DNA of 64,000 nucleotides, from assembly GCA_022592435.1 (NCBI GenBank), contig JABYQS010000064.1, positions 124,001-188,000 of the forward strand, written 5' to 3'. A program made the position numbers and the translations under genes. The notes beneath the pieces were generated by a model. That model saw only the letters and a list, made by a program, of their open reading frames with translations, ran no database searches and had not been told where the DNA came from. The DNA comes from Cerioporus squamosus (Eukaryota > Basidiomycota > Agaricomycetes > Polyporales > Polyporaceae). The stretch's first letter is position 1. Every line of letters starts with the position of its first letter. Shown in pieces: positions 45,146 through 57,384 of the stretch.

Positions 45146-46867
45146 TCACCCCTCCCGAACGACCTCCTCGACCGCCTCAGCAAAGATCTTGCATCCCTTC
45201 GCGAGGTCCTCTTTCGTGATGTTCAAGGGCGGGATGAACCGGATGACCTCGTACACGCTCGTCGTCAGGATCAGGAGGCCCTTCTCAACGCACTTCTTCA
45301 TCACGCGGCTTGCGAGCTTCTCGGGAACAGAAGAGTTCCGGAAGGTGTCGTACGGGCCCGTGCCTGTCGGCGACGCGAACTCGACGGCGACCATGAGACC
45401 CTTGCCACGGACGTCGAGAATCGCGGGCGCGAGCTTCGGGTTAGATCGCAGCGCGTTGAGCGCAGAGAAGAGCTCCTCGGACCTGGGACGGAGACGTGAT
45501 TAGCCGCTGTGCACTCAAAGGCAATATGTGACGACTCACCGTGCGTTGACGTTCTCGAGGATGTTCTCCTCCTTCATGACGTCCGCGGCTGCAACGGCGG
45601 CGGCGCACGACACGGCATTGCCAGCATACGTGCCGCCCATCGAGCCAGGCTTGAGCTTGTCAGTGATCTCCTTCCGGCTGATCACTCCACTCAGAGGGAA
45701 GCCATTTGCAAGGCCCTATAGGAGCGACAGCATTAGTCCGGCTGCGAAGACGACATACACATCATTTGAAAGGGCGCTGTGACATCAGGACAACTTCGCA
45801 GCACCACATTGTCATGGTGGTCATTATGCGGAACGAACGGCGGCGAGAATCGGCCACCATGCAGACCGATGGATCTAGAGTATCGTGCAAGAAGCAAGAC
45901 TCACCTTCGCCGTGAGGAGGATATCGGGGCGCACGCCCGAATACTCAATAAAGTAGTTCTTGCCCGACCGTCCGTACCCAGACTGAACCTCATCGATGAT
46001 GAGCAAAATTCCGTGCTTGTCGCAAATGTCCCGGAGGCCCTGGAGCAGCTCCTTCGGCGCTGGGACGTAGCCACCTTCTCCAAGGACGGGCTCAATGATA
46101 ATAGCAGCGGTGTCCTTCGGGTTGGTCGCCTGCGAGAGGAGGAGATGCAGCTGGTTCAAGCACATCTCTGATATCTTCGAGCTCGGGGTGTCCGCGGGCA
46201 CGCCGAGCTGATGCCAGAACGGGAAAGGGGTCACGAAGACTCCGGGCTGGAGAGGGTGGGGCTGTCAGCACGTAGAGAGGTAAGGTGGGAGAGCAGCCGG
46301 ACACACACCATGAGCGGGTGGACACCCTCGCTGTAGATCGTCTTGCTCTTCGTGAGGGCCATGGCGCCGAAAGTGCGGCCGTGGTACGCGCCCTGCATGG
46401 TGATGATGTTTTGTCGGCCGGTGACCGTGCGAGCCAGCTTGATCGCTCCCTCGACGGCCTCAGAGCCGGAGTTCCAGAAGAAGAACGAGTCAAGCGACGG
46501 GTCCGGCATCATCGGGAGCAGCCGTTCGATGAGCTGCAGGTACGGCTCGTGGAACCCGATGCTGCACTGCGCGTGGACTATGTTCATGCACTGATCCGCT
46601 GCGGCCTTGCTGACCTTGGGATGGCAGTGGCCTATATCGTGTTACTAGGTCAGCCGTATTCAACGGCTCAAGCCCGACTTACTCACCGAGGTTCGTCACG
46701 CCGATACCGCAGGTGAAGTCTAGCATCTTCCTGCCGTCGCCCAGGGTGACATAGGAGCCCTCGCCCTTCTGCATTACGGCCTCGACGACACGGCCGAGTC
46801 CCTTCGTGACATGCTTCTGGCCGAACTCGACTAGCGAGGCGTGCGACTGTGTAGACGAGGAAGCCAT
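45146..46867 (-). CDS. Class III aminotransferase, 4-aminobutyrate type
   Basis: PLP-dependent transaminase, probably 4-aminobutyrate:2-oxoglutarate aminotransferase of the GABA shunt. Five exons: 46687-46867, 46309-46631, 45905-46246, 45540-45715, 45146-45482, giving 452 residues with correct phases. Motifs: GDGRKMLDFTCGIGVTNLGH, NSGSEAVEGAIKLAR (phosphate-binding), GAYHGRTFGAMALT, EPVLGEGGYVPAP, LLIIDEVQSGYGRSGK (Asp contacting the cofactor), then PDILLTAKGLANGFPLSG with the Schiff-base lysine. No targeting peptide is evident. Other class III substrates such as acetylornithine or a beta-amino acid cannot be excluded. Confidence 0.9.
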
Positions 46868-48795
46868 GTTTCGGATATGTGCAGAAGGTCCACTTGCGGC
46901 TCGCGAATTTATATGCGAGCAAGCGTCAGTAGCCTCGTACGAGGGGCGAGACAAGACCGCAGTGGAGAACGGGGTCCGAGAGCTGTAGGAGATAGCATCC
47001 AGTCAGCGACCATCCATCAGCGGGGGAAAGAGTATGACGAGACCGATAACCGTTCTACTGCGATCGCAGAAGCACGGAGTGTGGAAGACATTCTGTACAC
47101 ACGCAAGGTAGCCATCTGACACTCTGTCGGAGCTGAGTCCTATACAGTATGCGCCAAGATGGACCCTAGGATACTGAACGATAGGTTACTGTTCCGCCTG
47201 CGGACCATTCAAGAAGAACGAGGGTGTACAGCTCGCCTGCCGCCTGCCTGAGCGTCGCTTTCGATCCTGGTCCCATGCGAGTCCGGAGATATCCTGCCAC
47301 CGTCCGTAGCCAACTCGTGCGTACCCCCTGAGCCTGTGTCCCCGGGACTTGATGCGCGCCCATCTTAGAGGAGCCGAGACGTAGGACGCGTGCACCTGGC
47401 GCGCAGCCAAGGAGGGATGCCGTATATGTGTGACTCAACACGTACGTCCCATGGCGAATGCATCCATACGAGGTTGGACGAACATACCAGACCCTGAGCA
47501 GCGTCTCTGGTGGCGCCGCACTTGGCGCACACGCTGAATGACGCAAGGTGCGCGTCGCTGCCCAGTGGATAGAAGCTGACCACGGTGTCTCGCCACGGTC
47601 GCCGTCCACCCTACACCTCACACGACACCTCGCACGTCCTGCCTTCATCCCGGTGCCCGGAGCAATGTGATATCGAAACAACCACAGAGATAAGTACTCA
47701 CCCGACGGTAGCGTTCAGAGTCCCGCGCGCGCGAGTGAGGAGGGTCCCGGAAGAGTGCAAACGAGTTCGGCCAGACGAGAGCATGGGGGTAGGAGGATAA
47801 AAGGACGGAACGGAGCGCGAGTCACGGCCGGGTGTAAGTGCCACCTGCAGTCATACTAGGCCGCACGCGCTCTAGCCGAGTCTTCGGGCCTCCTATTCCG
47901 GGCATGTCCTGTCTCAATACGAGCACGACCGCCAGCACTCGTTCACACACCTCCGTTCGTGGCGTTATTTTTTGGGCAAATGACGGCCGTTCTTGAGCCT
48001 CTCCACAGGAACTTGGGAATGTCGGCCACCTGATTCCGCCTCGTGACTGCGGCAGGCGACGGAGAGGCGAAGATGCCACACGTCCTCCTCGCGTAGGCCG
48101 CATAAACCACATTTCACGGGTCCTTGAACGAAGGTGGATTGAGCGGTGAAGAGGCCAGAACATCAGCGAGGGCAGTTGCCAGATGAGGGTGAGTTTGCTG
48201 AGCTTAACTCAGCTTTGCTCGCAAGTGACTGTTCGCACGCAGCCGACTACAGCCGACGCTCCCCGACCGCGGGAGACGCGCCTAGCTTGGCAGATCTCCG
48301 CGAGTAGATCAACTATTACCTGGACCCACAAATTATACCCCTTATGCAAATGCCGCGCCCTGCCAGGCCAGACTTGACTAGACCGTGATGCCTCCACGAG
48401 CGAGGCAAGACCTCAGTGAGTTCGCACCATCGTACTACTAGTATCAGCATCAAGGCGTACCAACTAGCTCCAGGCGAATGATACTTGTCGCAATGCAATG
48501 GAACACGAGATGAGGGAGACCAGAATCTCGCTCTCGGGGCACGAACGCTTGGTGTTTTGTTCGGAATGGTACTCATGGTATGTCGTCTTCTATCACGCTG
48601 GACGTGGCCGGCATGGGTGCATACGAACGCGACTACTGGCACACGATGCTCTGTCGTCCCCAATACCAATAGCGATTCCCTACCAACAGTACTGAATACA
48701 ACAAGTTCCACAAAGACAAACCCAGCACATATACTGCCAAACGCGAACGAAGGCAAAGTGAAGACCGGCAGACCAGGCAACGCCCTATCATGAAC
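46868..48795. other. Gene-poor intergenic region with one possible gene remnant
   Basis: 1.9 kb. The first part presumably holds the aminotransferase promoter. A possible minus-strand gene at about 47210-47790 is listed separately. 47.8-48.8 kb shows nothing I can support. Confidence 0.35.
47210..47790 (-). other. Possible small or degraded gene with one CxxC
   Basis: Coding-like text on the minus strand (SFYPLGSDAHLASFSVCAKC near 47500-47580, preceded by FALFRDPPHSRARDSERYRR across a plausible intron). No start codon is visible in the upstream frame and no family is recognised. It may be a remnant or a partial model. Confidence 0.25.
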
Positions 48796-49942
48796 TCAGT
48801 TCGGACACGCCTTGTCCCCAAACGAGATCCCGCTGAAGTACGGGCCAAGGTGATTCGGGATCGACGTGTCCAGGAGCGAGTTGCCTGCGGCGCAGTTCTG
48901 GGAACGTACACGTACGGTCAGTTCCCGGTTTTCAAACGGACTAGCGTTGAACTCACGTCGTTTTCCTGACCAGGGCACGCTACTATCTGCGCGTCGCCCG
49001 TCTTGTCGTCTACGGACTCAATGTGCAGCTCGCCCGGCGGGTGCTGGAAGTCCAGGAAGTGTGGCGGAACGTTGGGAACCGGGTCGTTCTGGTTCGTCAC
49101 ATGCGCAAAGTCCGGAACCTGCGGCGAAGCGCACACAGCGTCAGAAAGCGGTGAACGCGGGCCCGCGACGGAGATATGAAGCACGTACGAGGGAGCTCAG
49201 GAGGTCCGCCCACTCCTGGTTTCCGACCCGGGGCAGCCCGAAGACGACAGCGTCTACGGAGACGTCTTGCGGCAGCGCCATGCGGAGCATCGCGGCATCC
49301 AGAGACGCGATTGCAGCCCCGAGCGAGTGCCCGGTCACGAGCACCTTCTTAAACCCAGTCGAAGAGAGGCCATCCTGCACGGTCGAGAGTACGAGGTCCG
49401 CTGTGCGGCCTTGCGTGTCCTGGAAGCCGCTGTGCAGCTTCACGTCGCCACTCGCCTGCGGGAAGAGCGTCGAGTTCGCGTCGACCTGGAGGAACTCGAC
49501 GTCGTTCGCGATGGAGAGGACGTTCTTCGGCTCTGTGCCCTGGTGCGCCACGACAATCGTCTGCGTGTCGGGGTCTGAGGCGACGAAGACTGGCAGCATA
49601 TCTTGTTAGCGCTCTCGCGGGGGACGAAATGGTGCCCTGTAACTCACATCCTGGGATCTCGCCGTCGTCTCCGCCTGCAGTCAACACCTTGACGTTCGGA
49701 ATCGCATCGCACGAGTCGCCACAGCTCCAGTTCGTAACCGAGGCAGCGGAGCAGTACGCTGCGCGCGAGAACTGTGCTGGCCGCACCAGCGTAGATGTGA
49801 TATCATCCTGCGAAACGGACGCGGGCTTGTCACCGCTCTCGTCGCCACTGCCGAGGTTGATGCCAAAAAGTGGCGCAGGTGCAGCGCGTGCGAGCGCAGC
49901 AAGTGCGGCGAGGCCGAGGAAAGACTTGAGCATGCGGGTCAT
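48796..49942 (-). CDS. Secreted class 3 lipase
   Basis: Extracellular triacylglycerol lipase or feruloyl-esterase-like enzyme of the Rhizomucor lipase type. Four exons: 49648-49942, 49189-49589, 48957-49118, 48796-48897, giving 319 residues. The N-terminus is a signal peptide (MTRMLKSFLGLAALAALARA, cleaved near Ala-Pro-Ala). Motifs: IVVAHQGTEP (oxyanion region), nucleophile elbow VTGHSLGAAIA with the catalytic Ser, the probable catalytic Asp in VTNQNDPVPNVPP, and the probable catalytic His in IPNHLGPYF near the C-terminus. Several Cys pairs suit a secreted protein. Confidence 0.92.
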
Positions 49943-51475
49943 GTCGCGTGTCGCGTGTCTCCAAGTTGTTTTGAGAAGAGGCAGTATTCAGAATCGGGAG
50001 CGTCGCTCAAGTTGAAAATAGCGATGTTCCGGGAAGAGAATAACTGGGAGGGGAACCACCAGGGCCCGGAGAAAAAGAACAGGTACGGGGACGACGGCGC
50101 GCGAACGAAGGGGGAAGTCGGCGGGCGAGTGCGACGGGGGCATCAGGCCTTTTGTATGCCGTCGCCACGGGCCTCGAGAGTCGGCTACCGGAGCTGACTG
50201 TCGTTGCTGGCACTGGTAGCGATCGGATTTGCTAGATACCATATGGTATCACGGATCCTCTGCTGCGCCCCTGCGACTTTGCGTCGCAACCGAGCTCTGG
50301 ATGATGGGATGCTGCTGAAATGCTGTCAGTGCTGAGGCATCGATGTATCTTGATCGCCACAGTGCATAGGGTGCCGGTCGTCTGGTTGAGAGGCTTCGCT
50401 GTCAGTCCTGTGCAGTGTCCTGCTGGCAGTGCTCCTAGATCTGTTGGCCGAGGTACCCAGCAAGTTCATTACTCTAACCGCGGACGATTCATCATGATGC
50501 AGATCCCCTAGCCTGCAGAAGACCAAAAGTATCTAGTTCCAGCTGGTTTCGCGGCACGAAGGGGATACTTGAGCCGCTCGGAGGAACATTGGACCAAGGA
50601 GCACGATAACGAGATGTGTGGGAGGTGATGTGATGGCGGTATGCTGAGACACGTTAGGCCCATTTGGACGACAACTCGGCGTTCGCGCTATGCAGTTCCT
50701 CAAGTAATCCCAGAGATACCAGTCGTCCAAGAGCACATGTGTCCGGTATTAGGTCTCGTCGTCTAGAGCTGAAGAGGGTGCGCAGGTGGTCGTTACGAAG
50801 AGGGTCGGCTAAACGGTGCGCAGATGGCGATCATTCTCAGGGAGCACAGCCTCCGAGCCGAAGTCCGCTTCAAGTAAGTTGTGCCTTCCCGTCAGAGAGC
50901 CACGTCCTGTCCGCCTTTGATTTGCGGTTTTCATCACCAGCCAACGAACCCGACCTATGTAAGCATATGTATCTTCATGTCATTTCTACTTGTTGGCTTG
51001 TTGACGATCGCGGCGAGCACTAGTACCAAGGACATGTCAACGTCGGACAGTATGCGCTGCGCGCTGGACCGACTGTGCTGGTTGCGTCATGCCACTGGGC
51101 ATGAATTCGCTAAGTATTCTGACTTCCTCCTCATCCATGCTTACTGGCGGGGCCCGTCGGCATCAGTGAAGTCCTGAATAGGCCTGGTGAGTGTCCTGGA
51201 CGGAACCTGGACGTGTCGCGGCCAGCTGATTGCGATGCGTTCAACTCAGCGCGCCGTACTGTCGTTCCGATGACGCGTTCACCCACCGTTCGTCATCGCG
51301 GACAATTGCCGCAGCCGACATGTATGCTCTTGGCGGTCCTCAAGCTACTACGCCCACGAAGCAGTATATAAGGTCTGGTAAGCTGGACGGAGAACGACAC
51401 CAACGCACTCACCACTCTTCGCCCACACACACACCCGTCCCATAACCTCTCCTCCTACCACTCCATCCCATCACC
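49943..51475. other. Divergent intergenic region, lipase / Hsp12-like copy B
   Basis: 1.5 kb. It holds the lipase promoter and, from about 51174, the upstream half of the segmental duplication with its TATA box. No gene is supported. Confidence 0.4.
51364..51374 (+). promoter_or_regulatory. TATA box of Hsp12-like copy B
   Basis: AGTATATAAGG about 105 bases upstream of the start codon. Confidence 0.65.
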
Positions 51476-51891
51476 ATGTCCGACCCCGGCCGCCAGAGCT
51501 TCACCGACAAGGCCACCGCTGCTCTGAAGGTGCGTTCTCTGCTGTCACCACCCGCGTATGTATACGGAACACCGTACTGATGTCGCCCGCGATGCAGCCC
51601 GACTCTCAGAAGACGACCACCGAGCACTTGGGCGACATGTTCAAGGGCAAGTCCGACAACGCGGCATCCAGCATGGAGCCTCAGAGCCAGAAGTCGATCA
51701 CGCAGCAGATCGGCGACGCGTTCACTGGCGGCTCGAAGACGCACTCGAACTCGCACACCAACCCGACTGAGGTATGCACCTTTGGGTTATATTATGCGCA
51801 CTGGACGCATGTGCTGACGAGTTCTTCGCAGCCTTCCATTGGCCAGAAGGTGAAGAACGCGACGGGTCTCGGTACTAACCACCGAGCTTGA
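51476..51891 (+). CDS. Hsp12/Hsp9-family small stress protein (copy B)
   Basis: Three exons: 51476-51529, 51598-51771, 51832-51891, giving 95 residues. Family signature MSDPGRQSFTDKATAALKPD, middle part TEHLGDMFKGKSDNAASSM, end VKNATGLGTNHRA. It has a short His/Ser/Asn insertion (KTHSNSHTN) before the last exon. Probably the parent or intact sister of copy C. Confidence 0.9.
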
Positions 51892-52636
51892 GCGACCATC
51901 TGTGGAAACGGAACGGTGGATCTGACTTCAGTGCTGTACTATACCCTGTATTATGTGAACTAGAGCTTGAACTATACGGTATGTACATGCATCACATCAT
52001 ATAGACAACGTAAAGCCATCTATAACGAGCACATACGAACCATTGTCCCGAAAGTCCGCTCCCATTTGCTTACGCTCTATCGGCGCACAGGACGGAGAAA
52101 CGTCCTACTGCTTCTAGTCTCAACCAAGACCCCCCACTTGGGTAGAGGTATTGCATCTTTCCGATTCGAACTTACTACTGCGGAACTCGTCCGAGAAAGG
52201 ATAGGTCGTGATGATCCCTGCTCAGTCTCCTTCGTGTGGAGCGTCGTCACATCCACGCAGCGGTCGGGGGAGCGAACACGGGCATCCCTCCTGCTTCAAC
52301 GACTGTCACTGCCCACGTCGTGTATACCTGCTCCTGAATAAGCCTGGTGAGCGTCCTAGACGCAATCTCGACGTATCGCGGCCAGCTCATTGCGACACAT
52401 TCAACTCAGCGCGCCGTACTGTCGTGTTGATGACGCGCTACCCTTCCCCTCGTCATGATCGCGGTCTATCTTCGCAGCCGACATGTATGCTCTTGGCGGC
52501 CTCATTGCCCCCGCGAACTTGTGACAGTACATAAGGCCTGCTGGGTTTGACGGAGCACGACATCAAACGAACTCACAACCCTTCCACCACAACCCCTCGT
52601 CTTTCACCTCATCTATCGCCACTCCATCTTATCGCC
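51892..52636. other. Intergenic, Hsp12-like copies B to C
   Basis: From 52336 it repeats the promoter region of copy B. The TATA-like element is weakened to ACATAAGG near 52529. No other gene. Confidence 0.4.
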
Positions 52637-53140
52637 ATGTCCGACGCCGGCCGCCAGAGCTTCACCGACAAGACCATCGCTGCCTTGAAGGTACACCTCT
52701 TGCTGTCTCCATTCGCGTACGTGACACCGTACTGACCTGGCCCTTCCCTATAGCCCGACTCTCTGAAGACGACAACCGAGCACTTGGGTGACATGATGAA
52801 GGGCAATGCCGACAATGTTGCGTCCCATATGCAGCCCCAGAGCTCGAAGTCGATTCCGCAGAAGATCGGCGACGCGTTAACTGGTCACGGCTCGAACTCG
52901 CACTCAAAGTCGCACTCGAACTCGCACTCGCACTCAAACTCGAACAAGTACTAGACTTAGGCATGCACACCTGTGTTCCAAGTATCCTGCGTAGACGCAT
53001 GTGCTGACGGGTTGTTCGCAGCCTTCGCTCGCTCAGAAGGCGAAGAACGCTACGGGTCTCCGAGTCGGTCACAACCATCGAGCCCGAGTGAACAACTGTG
53101 AAGCGGAGCAATATATCAGTGCTGTACTATACCCTGTATA
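52336..53140 (+). repeat. Segmental duplication unit 2 (promoter + Hsp12-like copy C)
   Basis: Diverged direct copy of 51174-51960, with the same blocks in the same order. Confidence 0.8.
52637..52954 (+). CDS. Hsp12-like protein, copy C, truncated and decaying
   Basis: Exons 52637-52690 and 52754-52954; 84 residues ending with a stop at 52952-52954. The start matches copies A and B (MSDAGRQSFTDKTIAALKPD). Compared with copy B, the end of exon 2 has changed: the GAG plus GT donor of B corresponds to TAG followed by GC at about 52957-52965, and an earlier TAG comes first. The former last exon is still readable near 53022-53096 (PSLAQKAKNATGL) but is cut off. The tail has gained a His/Ser/Asn repeat (HSKSHSNSHSHSNSN). 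It may still make a shortened protein. Confidence 0.7.
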
Positions 53141-53866
53141 AACGACGTGCTTGAAGGACCTCCTCGTTGCAGATGCTGGTCGTACTTGGGCGACATCCTG
53201 TGACTCCTGCTTGGTTGCAATCAAACCGAAAAGTATAGACGCCTGTAGGCACTGTGGCGTCGTGTCCCAGTCGGTGCTCCCCGATTCTCCAAAAGTTCCT
53301 GCCAATCAGGAAAGCCAACTAAGTACAACACATTCAATCTGAATCACTTGTGGACGCTCTTAAGTCAGAAGTAGAGCCAAAAGACTGGGTTACTACTAGC
53401 TATAGGAATCCATACACAAGTACAGTATATCGCAATCTGCCTCCCGGCACCGGTCCTCGCGCCGCTACGATACCGAGCTTTCCTAGGTGCCTGAGTATAT
53501 ATGGTACGCTCTATATCTGTGGTACGACGGGTTCACATGTTGCGGGAGGCCCCGACCTGTCGCTCGCGACGCTGCGTCATCGGAAACTTCGAACGCGCTC
53601 CATCTTTGCGCGAAGAGTCGACGTCGGCCGACCGACATCGGCCAGGAAGGGCAAGGCCCTCTCCTTTTCAGGTCATCGTCGCTGTCCTGAACTCCGTCAT
53701 GGCAGATCCATAGCCTCATGACGTCGCTCCCCGCTCCCATCGTGAAGGCATGCGTGAAGAAAACTGAGCATCGTCGGGGTATAAGAACCCCCCTGGACGT
53801 CGACGAACCCGCATCCTCCCCTCCTTCGCATACCACCACCGCTTCACCCGTCTATCCACTCTCACC
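52955..53866. other. Intergenic, Hsp12-like copies C to D
   Basis: Includes the orphaned last exon of copy C near 53022-53096 and the promoter of copy D. No other gene supported. Confidence 0.4.
53777..53787 (+). promoter_or_regulatory. TATA box of Hsp12-like copy D
   Basis: GGGGTATAAGA about 85 bases upstream of the start codon. Confidence 0.6.
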
Positions 53867-54295
53867 ATGAACGACAACGGCAGACAGTCCGTGACCGACA
53901 AGGCAGGCGCCGCCATGAAGGTAAGCTTAGCTGCGGCTTCGAGTCCGTCTAGCCTGACTGATGTTTTCAACCGACTAGCCCGACTCCCAGAAGTCGTTCA
54001 CCGAGCAGATGACCGACACCGCCAAGGGCATGATGGACTCCATGGCCTCCTCCGCGCAGCCAGAAGTGCGCGCGCTTGACCCTCTTCTCGCGTTGACATG
54101 CCTCTGACGCATATACACTGCTCAGAGCGAGAAGTCGTACGGTCAGAAGGCGACCGATGCCATGAGCGGCAACTCCAACCAGAACCAGGTTCGTTGGTCT
54201 CCTCCCCCCAACGTCTCCCGTCCATGTGTACTCACCGGGCCGCTCTGCCTCAGGACTCGATGGCCAACAAGGCGAAGAACATGATGGGCCAGTAG
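53867..54295 (+). CDS. Hsp12/Hsp9-family small stress protein (copy D, diverged)
   Basis: Four exons: 53867-53920, 53979-54065, 54126-54188, 54254-54295, giving 81 residues. It keeps the N-terminal signature (MNDNGRQSVTDKAGAAMKPD) and first intron position but differs afterwards: TDTAKGMMDSMASSAQPE, GQKATDAMSGNS, and a KAKNMMGQ end. The extra intron and lower similarity make it an older paralogue than B and C. Confidence 0.9.
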
Positions 54296-54374
54296 TGCAC
54301 AACGTTGCTCGGAATCCATTGACTGTAACATTAGTGTATTTATACCACCCGCATCTTGTGGCGCGCATAGTTCG

Positions 54375-56621
54375 TTAGGCCGCCGTCACCAGAAAGGCGG
54401 CAGTGTCGTGTGTATCCACGGTAGTCGTGTAGCTCGCGGTAAACGTGCCTAGGTCCTTTCCGGTCCACATGTCATGCACCTTGTAGGACCCAGAACTGAG
54501 ACCAGGGACGTTGGCGAAGTCGAACGTCTTCGATGTCGCGTTACCCGTATTGATGATAAAGACGTGCGTGCCCTTGACCGACGTCCCAGAGTAGAACTCG
54601 GGCGGCGAGCTGGCCGGCGCAGACGGGGTGGGGGTGAACGGTTTTGCAGGGGTTCCGACAGTGTTGTCTTGGTGGAAGGCGAGTAGCTCAGCATTCGTGA
54701 TGATTGCCAGCTGCGTCGAATTCAACTGGTCGAGCTGTTGACGGGATGCAGTATGTGATCAGCACGATTCAATTTGCTCCCAGATAGTGCTGATCCCAGC
54801 TAAACGTACGTCTGTGCCGAGGAGGATGGGACTCTTCAGGAAGGCCCATGCCGCGAAATGCGTCCGCTGCTCCTGAATTGTGAGGTTGCCGTTCCCAATC
54901 TCCATCATGTCCCTATATGTGCGCGTGCAGATGGTCAGCACACCACGGAGTGGGCATCGGGCCTGCAAGACGCCTACATGTCGTTGTGTGAGTAGAAGTC
55001 GATCGAGTCGATGTGCTGGACGTTGGTCGTGATGATGCTGATGATATAACTCCACGACGCGCTCGAGTCGCCGGACATGCGCCAGGAGTGGCCCTGCAAG
55101 CAGCGTGTTCTGTCAGTCCATTTCACATACCGCAGATGGGAGACGCCTCGAACGTACAACACGCGCGCCCCAGTCCCAGACGTTCGCATTGCCCCAGATG
55201 CAGAGGTCGAATTGGAAGGGCCGGCCAGTCGCGTTCATCGCCGCTCTGTGGGCGCATGAGCATTGCTCATCAGTGCGGTTCTTGTCTAGATAGAACTCCG
55301 TACGTCATCTGGCGGTAGCGAATCGCAGAGTTCGAGTTGCTATTTCAAGGGTGAGAGGGTTCTCTTGCTGGGTCGGAGGAAGGTAGTACGTACTACCAGT
55401 CTCCTCCAGGCGGGGTCTGCGCCACGGTCAGCGAGGTCCATCATAAACGAGAGCAGCCGACAAACATACAGATGCATCGGTCCAGTTTGCGGGGACGTTG
55501 CAGTTATCTTCAGGATAATCTCAGACAGACCTTCTCATGGACACGGCACGAATCCTGCGTACCATACTTCAAGTCTGCAGTCCGTGTGTCTGTTAGTCGT
55601 CCAGTGACAAGCGCATATATGCGGTGCGATTACACTCACAGTCCACACCCCACTCGGCGAAGGTGGTTGCGTCCAGGTCTTCATTGCCCAAGGAGCCAGG
55701 GAAGCCGGCGCAAGTCGCAGTTCCAGCGTCACTGTTACCAAAACTCGTTGATTACGGTGTCGAGAAGGTCGCGCGACCACGAGAATATGCGCTGTACCTG
55801 TATATTCCGAACTTCAGGCCGAGCGCGTGCACTTGACTGGCAACGCCGCTGATCCCGTTCGGGAACTTGGTGGGATCGGGCACAATACGCCCCGTGGACG
55901 CGTCGCGAGTCATGACCGACCAGCAATCCTATGTGATGAACCGGAGTCCAGACAAAGATGAAGAAGAGGCTTTGGCAGCGAGCAGCAGCGGTCATGGACG
56001 TACGTCAACGTTGACGTATTGGTATCCCGCCTTGGCCAGACCGAGCGAGGCGAACTGGTTCGCAGCAGCCATGATCTTGTCCTCGTTGATGTCTGGGGGT
56101 GTCATCACGATGAGGCCGCGACGGGGAGCACAAGCGATAGGAGCCATACTACAGCCATATGCGTTCCACGAGTTCCATCTGAGGTACGAGCATGATCAAT
56201 CAAGGTGCCACTCTGTGATACAAAGCACGGTCCTCACCCGAGTGCAGGTGTCTTGCCAACGTCGTGAGACGGTCCAATAGTGGGCGCGGTAGCTGCGATA
56301 CCTATCAGCGTAGCAGTCGAGGAGGTCGTACTCGTCGGGGCCGCCGAAGTTGTGGCGACGCTGGTCACGCTGCCTGTCGTGCTCGCAACGCTGGATGTGC
56401 CCTGGATGCACTGAGAATAGTACGCATTCATCTCCGTACATACCCATCTGTCGCATTACAATGGTCAATACCCTATCACACGCAAAGTAGGGATGGGGAG
56501 CTCACCCGGAAGGACAGGTAGTGTCGCCAGACCAACCTATACCGCCACACTGGCCATACTCGGACTGCGCCACGGCAGAGGCAAGGAATGCGGCAGATGC
56601 AGAACCGTAGAGGACGAGCAT
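54375..56621 (-). CDS. GH27 alpha-galactosidase with N-terminal CBM1
   Basis: Secreted enzyme releasing terminal alpha-1,6-galactose from galactomannan and raffinose sugars. Fourteen exons: 56506-56621, 56238-56447, 56150-56178, 56004-56092, 55798-55928, 55640-55731, 55563-55574, 55470-55507, 55394-55416, 55304-55339, 55158-55245, 54978-55093, 54810-54912, 54375-54734; all phases agree, 480 residues. Signal peptide, then a CBM1 cellulose-binding module ([20 protein letters not shown]...YYSQC), a Ser/Thr linker, and the catalytic barrel: [21 protein letters not shown] with the nucleophile Asp, [12 protein letters not shown] with the acid/base Asp, [12 protein letters not shown]. Exon 7 is only 12 bases and encodes the strand with the nucleophile. 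A C-terminal beta domain completes it. Confidence 0.92.
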
Positions 56622-57329
56622 CTTGCGGAGGCTTTCAACTCGGTCACGCACCTATAGAGCTGGAGGTACGTCGACCTTATATCCATCGAGCCGCCAGCGA
56701 CAGCTTCCTATGACACAACAGAGCCGACTCTTCTCATCGCGGACCGCCGTGCCCGTATGGGCGAGCAGGCGGGTTCATAGAGCTTCAATACATACAAACC
56801 TCTTCGCATCGCAGACCACATGCGCCCGTAAGTATGTAGTGACGCGTTGACAGTAACGAGAAGCAGTCATGAGGGCGAGAAGATGGTCCACTGGAGAAGC
56901 CTCGGAACGAGCGATACACCACCTGGACTCAGCCGTGACTCCCTGAGTAGTGGATACATGGAGGTTCCTTGGTCCGAGAAGCAGTCTGGAGCTCTGAACG
57001 TGCGCACCTTAACGTACGTCCCAGTCAGCCGTGGACAGGTCACGAAGTGGATAGGACATGTGTTGGTCGCGGTGCGGTGGGACTTGTGCAAGCGGCCCGA
57101 GCAGACTTCTGAATCTATGCAAGGCAGCCAGCTTCTTCCACGCAGGCGAGAGTATGGAACCATGAGGTGATTGTATCGCAGCCGTCAGCCTCAATGATGG
57201 TGGGAGGAGACAAGGTTGTGTGCAGCGCTCAGGGGGCCGCTCTGCGTCCTGGCGTCTACCTTACCACCCGCAGGTTGCACCAAAGGCAAGGGTGAGTCCC
57301 ACATCGCCTTGGCTCCGACCTCAGCTAAT
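56622..57329. other. Intergenic, alpha-galactosidase promoter and U6 upstream region
   Basis: No gene supported; frames such as 56847-57170 lack motifs and intron logic. The right end should contain the U6 promoter, but no clear TATA box is seen at the usual distance. Confidence 0.4.
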
Positions 57330-57353
57330 GTCCCCTTCGGGGTGACATACGAA

Positions 57354-57384
<31 letters not shown>

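Larger units (their letters stand above)
51174..51960 (+). repeat. Segmental duplication unit 1 (promoter + Hsp12-like copy B)
   Basis: Long stretches match 52336-53140: GCCTGGTGAG..., CAACTCAGCGCGCCGTACTG, AGCCGACATGTATGCTCTTG, the gene body, and the 3' CAGTGCTGTACTATACCCTG. The similarity starts ~300 bases before the gene and ends ~60 bases after it. Confidence 0.8.

Noticed and set aside
53022..53096. Last exon of Hsp12-like copy C as part of the live gene
   Set aside because: Exon 2 ends in stop codons before any usable donor, so I treat it as an orphan exon.
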